A stretch of 64,000 bases of DNA, taken from assembly GCF_001426705.1 (NCBI RefSeq), contig NZ_LMFC01000002.1:352559-416558 (forward strand), given 5' to 3'. This DNA is from Cellulomonas sp. Root485. Lineage in GTDB: Bacteria > Actinomycetota > Actinomycetes > Actinomycetales > Cellulomonadaceae. This document shows, one piece after another, positions 45,202 to 53,167 of this stretch (within the stretch, counting starts at the first letter, position 1; each line of letters begins with the position of its first letter). Below the pieces are notes generated by a model that searched no databases, had not been told where the DNA came from, and saw only the letters and a list, made by a program, of their open reading frames with translations. The translations under genes were made by a program, and so were the position numbers.

Positions 45202-46032
45202 TCAGCCCTGCCCGAAGCCGTAGGGGACGGGCTGGCGGCTGAGCCGGCCGACCGGCTGCGCGACGGCGGCGACAGCCGGGCGGACCGGCGCGGGCGCGGG
45301 TGCCGGCTGCGGCGGCGGCGGTGGGGTGATCGTGACCTCGATCGTGCCCACGTGGACCTGGGGCGCCTCGGGGCGGGCGGTCCGCGCGGCGGGCCGGGCG
45401 GGGGATCGCGCCTCGACCACCGGTGTGACCGGGCGGGCGGGCGGCGGCGTCGCGGCGGGCGGCCGTGCGGTGGTCGCGACGGGCCGTCCCGCGGGCAGCG
45501 AGCGGGTCATCAGGCGCTCGAACGCCCGGGTCACGCGGGCGTCGAGGTCGGCCGGGAGGCCGACGGGCAGGTCGACGACGGGCCGGTCGGCCGGCCGGAC
45601 CGGGACCGCAGGCGGCCGGTCCGCGTGCTGCTGTGCGGGTCGGACCGGTGCCGGGTCGGGCGGCGGGCTGGTCCGTCGGGAGGGTTCGCGCGGTGCGACC
45701 TGGGTCCTCGCGCGCTCCTCCGGGGCATGGGGCTCGGGCGGTGGCGGCACGAGCCGCAGCGGTGCAGGCGCGTGCGCCGGGGCCGGTTCGTCGTCGCGGG
45801 CGACCGGCGGCCGGGTCGTGCGTCGCGGTGCGGGCGGCTCGGGATCGTCCTGGGGTGGTGCGGTCGTGCTGACCGGCGACCGTGGGACCGGTCGTGCCGT
45901 CTCCTCGGCCTCCGGCACCCGCACCGTCGGTCGCCACGCGATCTGCCGGGGTGCGTGCGCGGCCGAGCCGCCCGCCTGCGGTGCGGCCTGCAGGAGGCGG
46001 TCGAGGTAGCCGGGACGGCGCCGGTCAGCCAA
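45202..46032 (-). CDS. Proline-rich, disordered eCIS protein
   Basis: 276 residues, dominated by Pro/Ala/Arg low complexity. Two conserved-looking islands remain: RRRPGYLDRLLQAA at the N-terminus and VHVGTIEVTITPPPP near the C-terminus, the latter a strand motif seen in small proteins of such loci. A short helix (ADLDARVTRAFERLMTRSL) lies at about 160-180. TTG start at 46032 is supported by GAGGAGG six bases upstream, and it overlaps the preceding stop by 8 bp. Possible linker, tape-measure-like or cargo-adaptor role; unproven. Confidence 0.65.
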   Translation of the reverse strand: MADRRRPGYLDRLLQAAPQAGGSAAHAPRQIAWRPTVRVPEAEETARPVPRSPVSTTAPPQDDPEPPAPRRTTRPPVARDDEPAPAHAPAPLRLVPPPPEPHAPEERARTQVAPREPSRRTSPPPDPAPVRPAQQHADRPPAVPVRPADRPVVDLPVGLPADLDARVTRAFERLMTRSLPAGRPVATTARPPAATPPPARPVTPVVEARSPARPAARTARPEAPQVHVGTIEVTITPPPPPQPAPAPAPVRPAVAAVAQPVGRLSRQPVPYGFGQG

Positions 46033-46807
46033 CGCCGACCTCCTCGAGCACGTGGGCGGCGCCGCCCACGATGAGCTCGGCGAACCGGCGGCGACGGGCT
46101 GTCGGCATCCGCAGGATCTCGTCGGACCCCCACCCGTACGCCGAGGCGATCAGGTGCACGTCGTCGTACACCGCCCGGGCGAGGAACCGCAGGTCGGCCA
46201 GGCACATCTCCCGGGCGTCGACGTCCAGCAGCACCCCGCGCGCACACTCGGGGCACGTGCCCGCGACGTCGGAGCGCAACGTCGGCCCGAGCGCCGCCAT
46301 GGCCCGCTCGACGACGCGCACGGGGGCGGTCAGGGGGTACGGGCGCACGCAGCGCGAGAGCAGGAGCGCCCGCGGGTCCTCGGCGGCCGCGGCGTCCAGG
46401 ACGTCGTCGACCGTGGGCACGCGGACCTGCACGCCCGCCGAGACGGTCCACCAGCGGGGCTCGTCGGGATCCTGCCGCGCACCGCGGGGCACGCGCGGGC
46501 GCAGGTGGTCGGCGTACGCGGCGAGGCTGAACGACACGTCCACGTCGGCCCCGCAGTGCGCGCAGGTGCCCTCCGCGACGAACGCGTCACCACGCACCTC
46601 CCGCCGCCGCGCGAGGACCAGGACGTCGACGTCCCCCACGGGTAGCGCACCCGCGTCGATCGCCCGGTCGTCGGCGTCGACGACGGACCGCGAGACGAAC
46701 GCGAGCGCGCCGAGCAGACCCGGTGCGCAGTCCGCCAGGGCGATGTCGTCCTCGCCGGTCATGGGGCGCCACCGGGCCCGCTCGCCGGAGACCGGCAGGC
46801 GGAGCAC
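46025..46807 (-). CDS. eCIS zinc-ribbon/gp26-like baseplate protein
   Basis: 260 residues. Two CxxC pairs, C82/C85 (CAHC) and C185/C188 (CPEC), form a split zinc ribbon. The C-terminal FLARAVYDDVHLIASAYGWGSDEILRMPTARRRRF follows the conserved (LA..Y.W...EIL.(L/M)P..RR..(Y/F)) motif of this family in phage and eCIS loci. GTG 46807 lies three bases after the tube stop. Probably a small hub or assembly component. Confidence 0.72.
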   Translation of the reverse strand: MLRLPVSGERARWRPMTGEDDIALADCAPGLLGALAFVSRSVVDADDRAIDAGALPVGDVDVLVLARRREVRGDAFVAEGTCAHCGADVDVSFSLAAYADHLRPRVPRGARQDPDEPRWWTVSAGVQVRVPTVDDVLDAAAAEDPRALLLSRCVRPYPLTAPVRVVERAMAALGPTLRSDVAGTCPECARGVLLDVDAREMCLADLRFLARAVYDDVHLIASAYGWGSDEILRMPTARRRRFAELIVGGAAHVLEEVGVG

Positions 46808-46810
46808 GGC

Positions 46811-47320
46811 TCAGAACTCCTTCGGCTCAGCCAGCGAGAGGTCGTGCTCCCAGCCCTCGTTCTCGAGCTTGATGTGCTCGATCGCGACGGCGTTGGTCCC
46901 GGCGTCGAGGTCGGGCAGCGCCTGGTACTCCGAGACCCACGCGCGGTGCACCAGGTAGCGGTGCACGGGCTGACCCTGCTCGTTGAGCAGCTCGATCCGG
47001 ATCTCCTTGCGGAGCTTCGACAACGACGAGCTGGGCGATCCCTTGTCCAGCAGCTGGGCGGCGTTCGCCCACTGCTCGAACGCGTCGTCGTGGGTGACCC
47101 CCCGCTCCAGGGTGATGGGCTCGTACTTCGTGCGGCCCAGGCCCTTGCGGATGATCGCGTAGCCACCCTCCTTGTACTCGACGACGTCGGAGGAGCGCTT
47201 GATCGAGCCGACCTTGCTCACGCCCGCCACGGGCGACGTGCTCGTGTCGAAGAAGACGAGGAAGCGGTAGCTCTTGTACGGGTCGAACCGCGAGACGTTG
47301 ACGCTGAACGGCTTCGGCAT
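46811..47320 (-). CDS. Inner tube protein (Afp1/gp19-like)
   Basis: 169 residues, usual length for tube subunits. Features: FDPYKSYRFLVFFDTSTSPVAGVSKV, then YKEGGYAIIRKGLGRTKYEPITLERGVTHDDAFEQWANAA and YLVHRAWVSEYQALPDLDAGTNAVAIEHIKLENEGWE, the Hcp/gp19 fold pattern. Stacks as hexamers inside the sheath to form the delivery conduit. Ten bases after the sheath gene; AGGAG Shine-Dalgarno. Confidence 0.94.
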   Translation of the reverse strand: MPKPFSVNVSRFDPYKSYRFLVFFDTSTSPVAGVSKVGSIKRSSDVVEYKEGGYAIIRKGLGRTKYEPITLERGVTHDDAFEQWANAAQLLDKGSPSSSLSKLRKEIRIELLNEQGQPVHRYLVHRAWVSEYQALPDLDAGTNAVAIEHIKLENEGWEHDLSLAEPKEF

Positions 47321-47330
47321 CGGTCGGCTC

Positions 47331-48944
47331 CTAGCTGTGGGTCTGGCCGGCGAGCTGCGCGATCTTGAGGATCACGAACTCGGCGGGCTTGAGCGGGGCG
47401 AACGCGACGACGATGTTGACGATGCCGTTCGCCTGGTCGTCGGGCGTCGTCGTGGTCGCGTCGCAGCTGACCTGGAACGCCGTGCTCGGGGTGGTGCCCT
47501 GGAACGCGCCCTGGTTGAACAGCCCGAGCATGAAGTTGTCGATCGTCGACTTGATCGACACCCACAGGGGCACGTCGTTGGGCTCGAAGATGACCCAGCC
47601 GAGGCTGGCCACGAGCGACTGCTCCAGGAACAGGGTCATGCGGCGCACGGGCACGTACCGGTGCTGCTGGAACGCGGGGTTCGCCGCGACCAGGGTGCGG
47701 GCGCCGAACACGATGGTGCCGATGCCGGGGAACGTCCGCAGGCAGTTGACGCCGAGCGGGTTGAGCGTGCCCTGCCGCGGGTCGGTCATGACCCCGGACG
47801 GCACGACGCCGAGCGTGTTGTTCACGGTCGCCTCGTACCCGGCCGGTGCCTTCCACACGCCGCGGTTGGTGTCCTCGCGCGCCATCACCCCGGCGACGAA
47901 CCCCGACGGGGGGATCGACAGGGGCGCACCCGTGGTCGGGTCGGGCGAGCGCAGGTACGGGAAGTACAGGGCGCCGTTCTCGCTCTTCGGGATGATCCGG
48001 CCCGGCACGGCGTCGGCCATGATCTCGCCGATCATCGGGAGCGGGAACCCGGTCGGGTCCGCCACCGCGTCGGCGGGCGGGTCCGCGATCATGAACGCGC
48101 GCTTGCGCTCGGCGACGGCCAGGGCGATGCTCACGACCCCCGGGTCCCAGATGCCCGGCGTGAGCAGCAGGTTGAAGATCGGGATCTTGTCGAGCGCCTT
48201 GTCCTCCTCGAACGCGTCGTTGAAGTCGCCCGGCGAGTACGTGGTGAACGGCGTGACCGGCAGGTTCGAGTCGAACGGGGTCGGCCCGAGGGCGCCCGGC
48301 CACGCGGTCGGGTACGCGGCGGTCGGCGCGACGGTGACGATCGAGGAGACCGGGGCGGTGGTGGTGCCGAGGCGCTTCTCGAGCGTGTTGTTGGCGTCGG
48401 CCGGCGCCGGTGCCGGGTTGAGGGTGACGCGCCGGAACGTCTCGGAGCGGCTGGCGTAGCCCACGGTCACGTCGGCGATGTCGAACGTGCCCGGCGTCGT
48501 CGACTCCTTGAGGTTGGTCAGCGACACCGTCAGCGCGTGGGAGCCGTCGACGGGCTCACGGCCCGTGAAGGTGATCCCGACGGTCGCCGTGCCGAGCGTC
48601 AAGGACGGCGGCAGCACCGGCGTGGGTGCGCCGCCGCCGAACGGGTGCAGCTGTGGCTGGAGGGCGACCACCCAGGCGATCGCGCCACCGTTGGCGAAGA
48701 ACTGGAACACCGCGCGGCCGACGTCGTCGGTGAGCCAGTCGACGCTGAACAGGCCGCCGAACTCCCGCTCGTAGTCGGAGAAGCTGAACAGCTGGACGGC
48801 GGCGCCGTAGTGCTGCGGCCTCGTCTTGAACGGGTGGGTGTAGCCGACGAAGACCGTGACCGACGTCGGCGCCGCGGTGATCGTGTGGGAGCTGCTGAGG
48901 ATCTCCTCGACGTAGATCCCCGGGTAGGTGGGTGTGACGGGCAT
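47331..48944 (-). CDS. Contractile tail sheath protein
   Basis: 537 residues. The N-terminus TPTYPGIYVEEILSSSHTITAAPTSVTVFVGY is the canonical sheath start. The C-terminal half contains the conserved AttI/core region (GVNCLRTFPGIGTIVFGARTLV, KYV-like RYVPVRRMTLFLEQSLVASLGWVIFEPND, and VAFAPLKPAEFVILKIAQ). The middle holds a variable surface domain. It contracts to drive the tube. GGAGG Shine-Dalgarno before ATG. Only one full-length sheath gene is present, unlike Afp/PVC which have several. Confidence 0.96.
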   Translation of the reverse strand: MPVTPTYPGIYVEEILSSSHTITAAPTSVTVFVGYTHPFKTRPQHYGAAVQLFSFSDYEREFGGLFSVDWLTDDVGRAVFQFFANGGAIAWVVALQPQLHPFGGGAPTPVLPPSLTLGTATVGITFTGREPVDGSHALTVSLTNLKESTTPGTFDIADVTVGYASRSETFRRVTLNPAPAPADANNTLEKRLGTTTAPVSSIVTVAPTAAYPTAWPGALGPTPFDSNLPVTPFTTYSPGDFNDAFEEDKALDKIPIFNLLLTPGIWDPGVVSIALAVAERKRAFMIADPPADAVADPTGFPLPMIGEIMADAVPGRIIPKSENGALYFPYLRSPDPTTGAPLSIPPSGFVAGVMAREDTNRGVWKAPAGYEATVNNTLGVVPSGVMTDPRQGTLNPLGVNCLRTFPGIGTIVFGARTLVAANPAFQQHRYVPVRRMTLFLEQSLVASLGWVIFEPNDVPLWVSIKSTIDNFMLGLFNQGAFQGTTPSTAFQVSCDATTTTPDDQANGIVNIVVAFAPLKPAEFVILKIAQLAGQTHS

Positions 48945-48959
48945 GACCGGACCTCCGGG

Positions 48960-49832
48960 TCAGGACGTGTAGAGCAGACCGTTGGCGGTCAGGCCTGGGG
49001 CCCCGCCGGTGAGCGTGGTGGTGGTGGAGCCGAGCGGCGGCAGCGCCGCACCCGACTGCGGCGCCTCGGCCTTGACCAGGTACGCGACCTGCGCGGGCAG
49101 CTGGTCGAGCGTCTGCAGCGTGACCTTCGTGTTGGTGCCGGTCTCCTTGGAGGAGTCGTAGACGACCGTGACGGTGAAGGTGGTCCCGGAGGGGTCCAGC
49201 GCGACCGCGGCGCTCAGGCCACCGGTCACCGTGTAGCCGGCGGCGGGCAGGAGCGTGAAGAGGACCTTGGAGTCGTCGGCGCTCTTGACGTCGAGCCCGG
49301 CGGCCGGCACCACGGTCGGCGCGACGACCTTGGGCAGGTCCGTCGCCGCGTTGATGCTCGACTGCTTCACGACGGCGACGCCCGTGCCCTTGAGGGGGTC
49401 ACCGGCCGTCCCCGTGGGGGAGTCGACACCGATCGCCAGGGCGGCGGCCTTCGCGGTCGCGAGCCCGGGGTAGACGTTGGTCTGCACGGCCTTCAGCGAG
49501 AGCTTGGCCACCAGCGGGGCGCCGGCCTCGACCGTCGTCGTGACGACGATCCCGTTGCCCTCCGGGCCCGCGTGCTTCGCGCTGAGCGAGATGGCCGGTC
49601 GAGGAGGGGGGACGGGTGGGGGGTTGAGCTCTCCGGCGGCGGCTCGGGCCGTGGCCAGGGCGAGCAGGGTCGTCTTCTCAGCGGGGTCGAACGCGCTCGC
49701 CCACGCCGTCTTCAGCTCGAGGATCGACCCGTTGAGCTGCAGTGCCGACAGCGGCACGAACTTCTGTGCCCCGTCGGAGTTGGTGAAGCTGATCGGCGCG
49801 GAGCCGATCACGTCTACTGGGGCTGCGGTCAT
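48960..49832 (-). CDS. First eCIS gene: hypothetical protein with sheath-domain-like segment
   Basis: 290 residues. Not firmly recognised. The segment SLSAKHAGPEGNGIVVTTTVEAG resembles the 'AK.pG.wGN.i.V.v' strand of the sheath insertion domain, and LDQLPAQVAYLVKAEAPQSGAALPPLGSTTTTLTGG resembles the loop that follows it in sheaths. It may therefore be a free sheath surface domain or decoration protein. No signal peptide or membrane helix. It lies 15 bp before the sheath and directly behind the predicted SARP promoter, with GGAG seven bases before the ATG. Confidence 0.65.
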   Translation of the reverse strand: MTAAPVDVIGSAPISFTNSDGAQKFVPLSALQLNGSILELKTAWASAFDPAEKTTLLALATARAAAGELNPPPVPPPRPAISLSAKHAGPEGNGIVVTTTVEAGAPLVAKLSLKAVQTNVYPGLATAKAAALAIGVDSPTGTAGDPLKGTGVAVVKQSSINAATDLPKVVAPTVVPAAGLDVKSADDSKVLFTLLPAAGYTVTGGLSAAVALDPSGTTFTVTVVYDSSKETGTNTKVTLQTLDQLPAQVAYLVKAEAPQSGAALPPLGSTTTTLTGGAPGLTANGLLYTS

Positions 49833-49871
49833 CGCAACGCTCCGCTCTCGTCGTCGGACCTCGACGAGGAG

Positions 49872-49915
49872 ATGGTGTCGACGCAGCCGTCACCGAGCCG
49901 TCACGGCAGCGTCAC
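49872..49915 (-). promoter_or_regulatory. Predicted SARP-type promoter of the eCIS operon
   Basis: On the minus strand three heptamers, GTGACGC (49915-49909), GTGACGG (49904-49898) and GTGACGG (49893-49887), recur at exact 11-bp pitch with 4-bp spacers. Nine bases after the last comes CACCAT (49877-49872), a weak -10 (A2 and T6 of TAnnnT). This spacing is the known SARP operator layout. The start would fall near 49865, giving a leader of about 33 nt to the ATG at 49832. Confidence 0.6.
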
Positions 49916-49926
49916 CGCCGCGCGGA

Positions 49927-50709
49927 TCAGGACGCGGAAGCCGGTCCCATGAGCGCGAAGACCTCTCCGAACGGCCCGGACACGATGGTCATGCGTCCGA
50001 AGGGCGTGTCCGACGGCGGGCTGACGACCGTGCCGCCCAGCTCGGCGACGTGCGCGGCCGAGGCGTCCGTGTCGGTGACGGCGAAGTAGATCGTCCACGC
50101 GGCCTGCGCGGCGGTCCCGGCCTGTGCGCCGTAGCCGCCGACGCCGGCCGCGGGGTGGCCGTCCAGGGACAGGGACGCGTAGGTGAAGCCGGGGGCGCTG
50201 AGGTCCTCGACGTCGTAGCCGAACACCTCTTGGTAGAACGCGACCGCCGTCGGCTGGTCGTGCGACATGACCTCGCACCACACCGTGGAGCCGGGCTCGT
50301 CGACGACGTCCCACCCGGTGTGCGAGGCGGCCTCCCAGACGCCGAAGACTGCCCCGGTGGGGTCGACGGCGATCGCCATGCTGCCGAAGTCCATGATCGG
50401 CATCGCCGGGACGATCTCCTTGCCGCCGGCCTCGGCGACGGCGGCGACGGTCGCCGCGAGGTCGTCGGTGGCGAGGTAGACGCACCACGCGGGCGGAGGG
50501 GCGGGGTCGTCGCCCATGGGCTCGCCGAGCCCGACGACGCGTCGACCGTCGACGAAGGCCTGCGCGTAGTAGCCGACCTCCGGGCCGCCCACCTCGAACT
50601 CCCAGCCGAGCAGCGGCCCGTAGAACGCCCGCGCGACGGCGAGGTCGGGGACGGTGATGTCGGCCCAGGCCGGGGTGCCGGGGGGCCAGGCCTCGCGTCG
50701 GGTGGTCAT
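49927..50709 (-). CDS. VOC family protein, two glyoxalase-like domains (Cfp30B-type)
   Basis: 260 residues. Two tandem VOC domains (about 10-125 and 135-258), each with beta-alpha-beta-beta-beta units: WADITVPDLAVARAFYGPLLGW in the first and WCEVMSHDQPTAVAFYQEVFGYD in the second. Length and layout match the actinobacterial Cfp30B-like group. The metal-ligand pattern is incomplete, so a binding rather than catalytic role is possible. Start taken at ATG 50709 (M-T-T-R-R). Its stop lies 12 bases before the eCIS promoter repeats, so read-through into the eCIS operon is conceivable. Confidence 0.85.
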   Translation of the reverse strand: MTTRREAWPPGTPAWADITVPDLAVARAFYGPLLGWEFEVGGPEVGYYAQAFVDGRRVVGLGEPMGDDPAPPPAWCVYLATDDLAATVAAVAEAGGKEIVPAMPIMDFGSMAIAVDPTGAVFGVWEAASHTGWDVVDEPGSTVWCEVMSHDQPTAVAFYQEVFGYDVEDLSAPGFTYASLSLDGHPAAGVGGYGAQAGTAAQAAWTIYFAVTDTDASAAHVAELGGTVVSPPSDTPFGRMTIVSGPFGEVFALMGPASAS

Positions 50710-50736
50710 GACCTCTACCCAACACCCGGACCAGCA

Positions 50737-50748
50737 CAGATGCATCTG
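50737..50748. promoter_or_regulatory. 12-bp palindrome between VOC and CDF genes
   Basis: CAGATGCATCTG is a perfect palindrome in the 90-bp divergent region, 27 bp upstream of the VOC start and 51 bp upstream of the CDF start. Candidate operator for either gene; no regulator gene is adjacent. Confidence 0.3.
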
Positions 50749-50799
50749 AAGTACCGCAGAGAGGGAGACATCACCCTGCCCGTGTGCTACTCACGTGAC

Positions 50800-51789
50800 A
50801 TGGCGGACGTACCGGACGACGACGCGGAGTCCGCCGTCGAGATCACGGGGCGGCCGTCGGCGCAGGCGTCCGGCTCGGAGAGTGCCCTGACCGTCATCGT
50901 CGCGTTCGCCGCCAACCTGCTCATCGCGGTGGCCAAGAGCGCGGCGGCCGTCATCACGGCGTCGGCGTCGATGCTCGCGGAGGCAGCGCACTCGTGGGCG
51001 GACGCCGGCAACGAGATCTTCCTGATCATCGCCCAGCGCCGCGCCGCCAAGCCCGCGGACTCCGAGCACCCCTTCGGCTTCGGCCGGGAGGTCTACGTGT
51101 GGTCGCTGTTCGCGGCGATCGGGCTGTTCGCGGTGGGTGCGGGGGTGTCGATCACGCACGGCATCTCGGAGCTGCTGCACCCGGAGCCCGCCGGCAACTT
51201 CATCGTCGCGTACGTGGTGCTCGCGGTGTCGTTCGTGCTGGAGGGGATCTCGTTCCTGCAGGCGTCGCGGCAGGCGAAGCGAGCCGCCGCGACGCAGGAG
51301 CGCGACCTGCTGGAGCACATCCTGGAGACCTCCGACCCGACCGTGCGCGCGGTGTTCTTCGAGGACGCGGCCGCCCTGGTGGGCATCCTCATCGCGACGC
51401 TGGGGATCGGGCTGCACCAGGTCACCGGGTCGCCGGTGCCGGACGCGATCGGGTCGATCCTGGTCGGCGTCCTGCTCGCGGTCGTCGCGGTCGTGCTCAT
51501 CGACCGGAACCGCCGGTTCCTCGTCGGCCAGGTGGTGGACCCGCGCCTGAACGACGCGGCCGTCCGTGCACTGCTCGCGCTGCCGGAGGTCGAACGGGTC
51601 ACCGAGCTGCGGCTGGAGTTCGTGGGTGCCCGGCAGGTGTACCTGACGGGAGCGGTGGACCTGACCGGGAACATGGCCGAGGACGCCGCGTCGCACGTCC
51701 TGGCGTCGCTGGAACGCCGGCTGGCGAAGACGCCTGCGGTCGTCGGCGCGACGCTCTCGCTGTCCGAGCCGCAGGACCCGGCGCTGTGA
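50800..51789 (+). CDS. Cation diffusion facilitator (CDF) family transporter
   Basis: 329 residues, six TM helices and a C-terminal cytoplasmic ferredoxin-like domain. The TM2 metal site reads AEAAHSWADAGNE (H and D spaced HxxxD) and TM5 has FFEDAAALVGI, so both helices that form the divalent-cation site are present. Likely Zn/Mn/Fe efflux driven by protons. The C-terminal RLELRLEF-type strand region (VTELRLEFVGARQVYLTGAVDL) is the dimerisation domain. Start at ATG 50800; an in-frame longer reading is a shadow of the opposite-strand VOC gene. Confidence 0.87.
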   Translation: MADVPDDDAESAVEITGRPSAQASGSESALTVIVAFAANLLIAVAKSAAAVITASASMLAEAAHSWADAGNEIFLIIAQRRAAKPADSEHPFGFGREVYVWSLFAAIGLFAVGAGVSITHGISELLHPEPAGNFIVAYVVLAVSFVLEGISFLQASRQAKRAAATQERDLLEHILETSDPTVRAVFFEDAAALVGILIATLGIGLHQVTGSPVPDAIGSILVGVLLAVVAVVLIDRNRRFLVGQVVDPRLNDAAVRALLALPEVERVTELRLEFVGARQVYLTGAVDLTGNMAEDAASHVLASLERRLAKTPAVVGATLSLSEPQDPAL

Positions 51790-51871
51790 CCGGCGGCGCC
51801 TGCACCGACCGGGGCCAGGCCTGGGTCGACGACCACCGTGATGCCCGCACCGTCGACGAAGGAGCACCCAC

Positions 51872-53167
51872 ATGACACAGGAGCCCTCGCCCGTCGTGAC
51901 GGAGGAACCGTTCCGGGTACCGGTGCTGAACCTGCTCCGGCTCGCGGTGCCGGCCGTGGTGGTCGGGATCGTCAGCGCCTTGACGCTCCTCGGTCTCAGC
52001 CGCCTGGCCGGCCTGCTGGAGCACTGGATCTGGGACGACCTCAGCGTGGCGGTCGGGCTGACGTCCGACTCGGCGCTGTGGATCATCGGGGTGCTGACGG
52101 CGACGGGTCTGCTCATCGGGCTGGTCGTCCGGTACGTGCCGGGGCACGCGGGGCCGGACCCGGCGACCCTCGAGCTCGTCGCGGAGCCGCTGCCGCTGCG
52201 GGTGCTGCCCGGGCTGGCGCTGGCTCTGGTGCTGATGCTCGCGGGCGGCGTGAGCCTCGGCCCCGAGAACCCGATCATCGGCATCAACGTCGGTCTCGCG
52301 GTCGGGATCGGGATGCGGTTCCTGCCGCAGGTGAAGGCCCCGATCTGGCTGATGATGGCCGTCGCGGGGACGATCGGCGCGATGTTCGGCACACCCGTCG
52401 CGGCGGCCCTGCTGTTCTCCGAGCTCGACCCGGGGGACCGTCGCGTCCCGCTCTGGGACCGGCTGTTCCCGCCGCTCGTCGCGGCCACCGCGGGATCGCT
52501 GACGATGATGCAGCTGGAGGATCTCGACCTGTCCGTCGACGTCCCCTCGTACACGTACGGCGGCCTGGACGACCTCGGCCTCGCGATCGGCATCGCGATC
52601 GGCTCCGCGCTCCTCGGCCTGGTCGCGGTGTACCTGTTCGTCCCGCTGCACCGGATGTTCCGGCGGATCGGCCACCCGGTGCTCATGCTCACCACCGGCG
52701 GACTGATCCTGGGTCTGCTGGGCGCGCTCGGCGGCGAGGTGACCCTGTTCAAGGGCCTCACGCAGATGCAGGAGCTGCCCGGGCTGGCCGCGACGACCAC
52801 CGCGCTCGGCTTCCTGGCGATGGCCGGGATCAAGCTGTTGGCGATGCTCGTCGCGGCGACGTCCGGATTCCGCGGCGGACGCATCTTCCCCGCGCTGTTC
52901 GTCGGCGTCGCGCTGGGGTTCGCGATCCACCAGGCCGTCGACGCGGTGCCGCTCGCCCTGGCCGTGAGCGCCGCGGTGGTCGGCATCGTCGTCGCCGCCA
53001 CCCGCAACGGCTGGCTCAGCATCTTCATGGCGATCGCGGTGGTGCCGCAGGTCACCCTGCTGATCCCGGTGGTGCTGGCGACGCTCGCCGCGTGGCTCAT
53101 CGTGACCAACCGCCCGGCGCTGGTGGCGCCCGCCGACCCGGAGCCAGCGCCCAGCGCTACTCCGTGA
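51872..53167 (+). CDS. ClC/YfeO-like ion channel protein
   Basis: 431 residues, about ten hydrophobic helices. Conserved ClC filter element SLGPENPIIGINVGLAVG corresponds to G(K/R)EGP; a second is SGFRGGRIFPALFVGVALG (GxFxP), and the region near MFGTPVAAALLFSEL is the ClC subunit core. The GPENP form is typical of YfeO-like members, whose transported ion is not firmly known. AAGGAG lies eight bases before the ATG. It is 82 bp behind the CDF gene on the same strand and overlaps the convergent YihY gene by 11 bp. Confidence 0.87.
   Translation: MTQEPSPVVTEEPFRVPVLNLLRLAVPAVVVGIVSALTLLGLSRLAGLLEHWIWDDLSVAVGLTSDSALWIIGVLTATGLLIGLVVRYVPGHAGPDPATLELVAEPLPLRVLPGLALALVLMLAGGVSLGPENPIIGINVGLAVGIGMRFLPQVKAPIWLMMAVAGTIGAMFGTPVAAALLFSELDPGDRRVPLWDRLFPPLVAATAGSLTMMQLEDLDLSVDVPSYTYGGLDDLGLAIGIAIGSALLGLVAVYLFVPLHRMFRRIGHPVLMLTTGGLILGLLGALGGEVTLFKGLTQMQELPGLAATTTALGFLAMAGIKLLAMLVAATSGFRGGRIFPALFVGVALGFAIHQAVDAVPLALAVSAAVVGIVVAATRNGWLSIFMAIAVVPQVTLLIPVVLATLAAWLIVTNRPALVAPADPEPAPSATP

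Noticed and set aside
42079-46074. Long plus-strand open frame opposite the ATPase and cap genes
   Set aside because: GC-rich antisense shadow (Arg/Gly/Val-rich, no domain); the minus strand carries recognisable AAA+ and Pvc16 proteins.
20008-49832. Prophage
   Set aside because: No integrase, terminase, portal, capsid, replication or lysis genes; the AAA+ ATPase and Pvc16 cap mark an eCIS instead.
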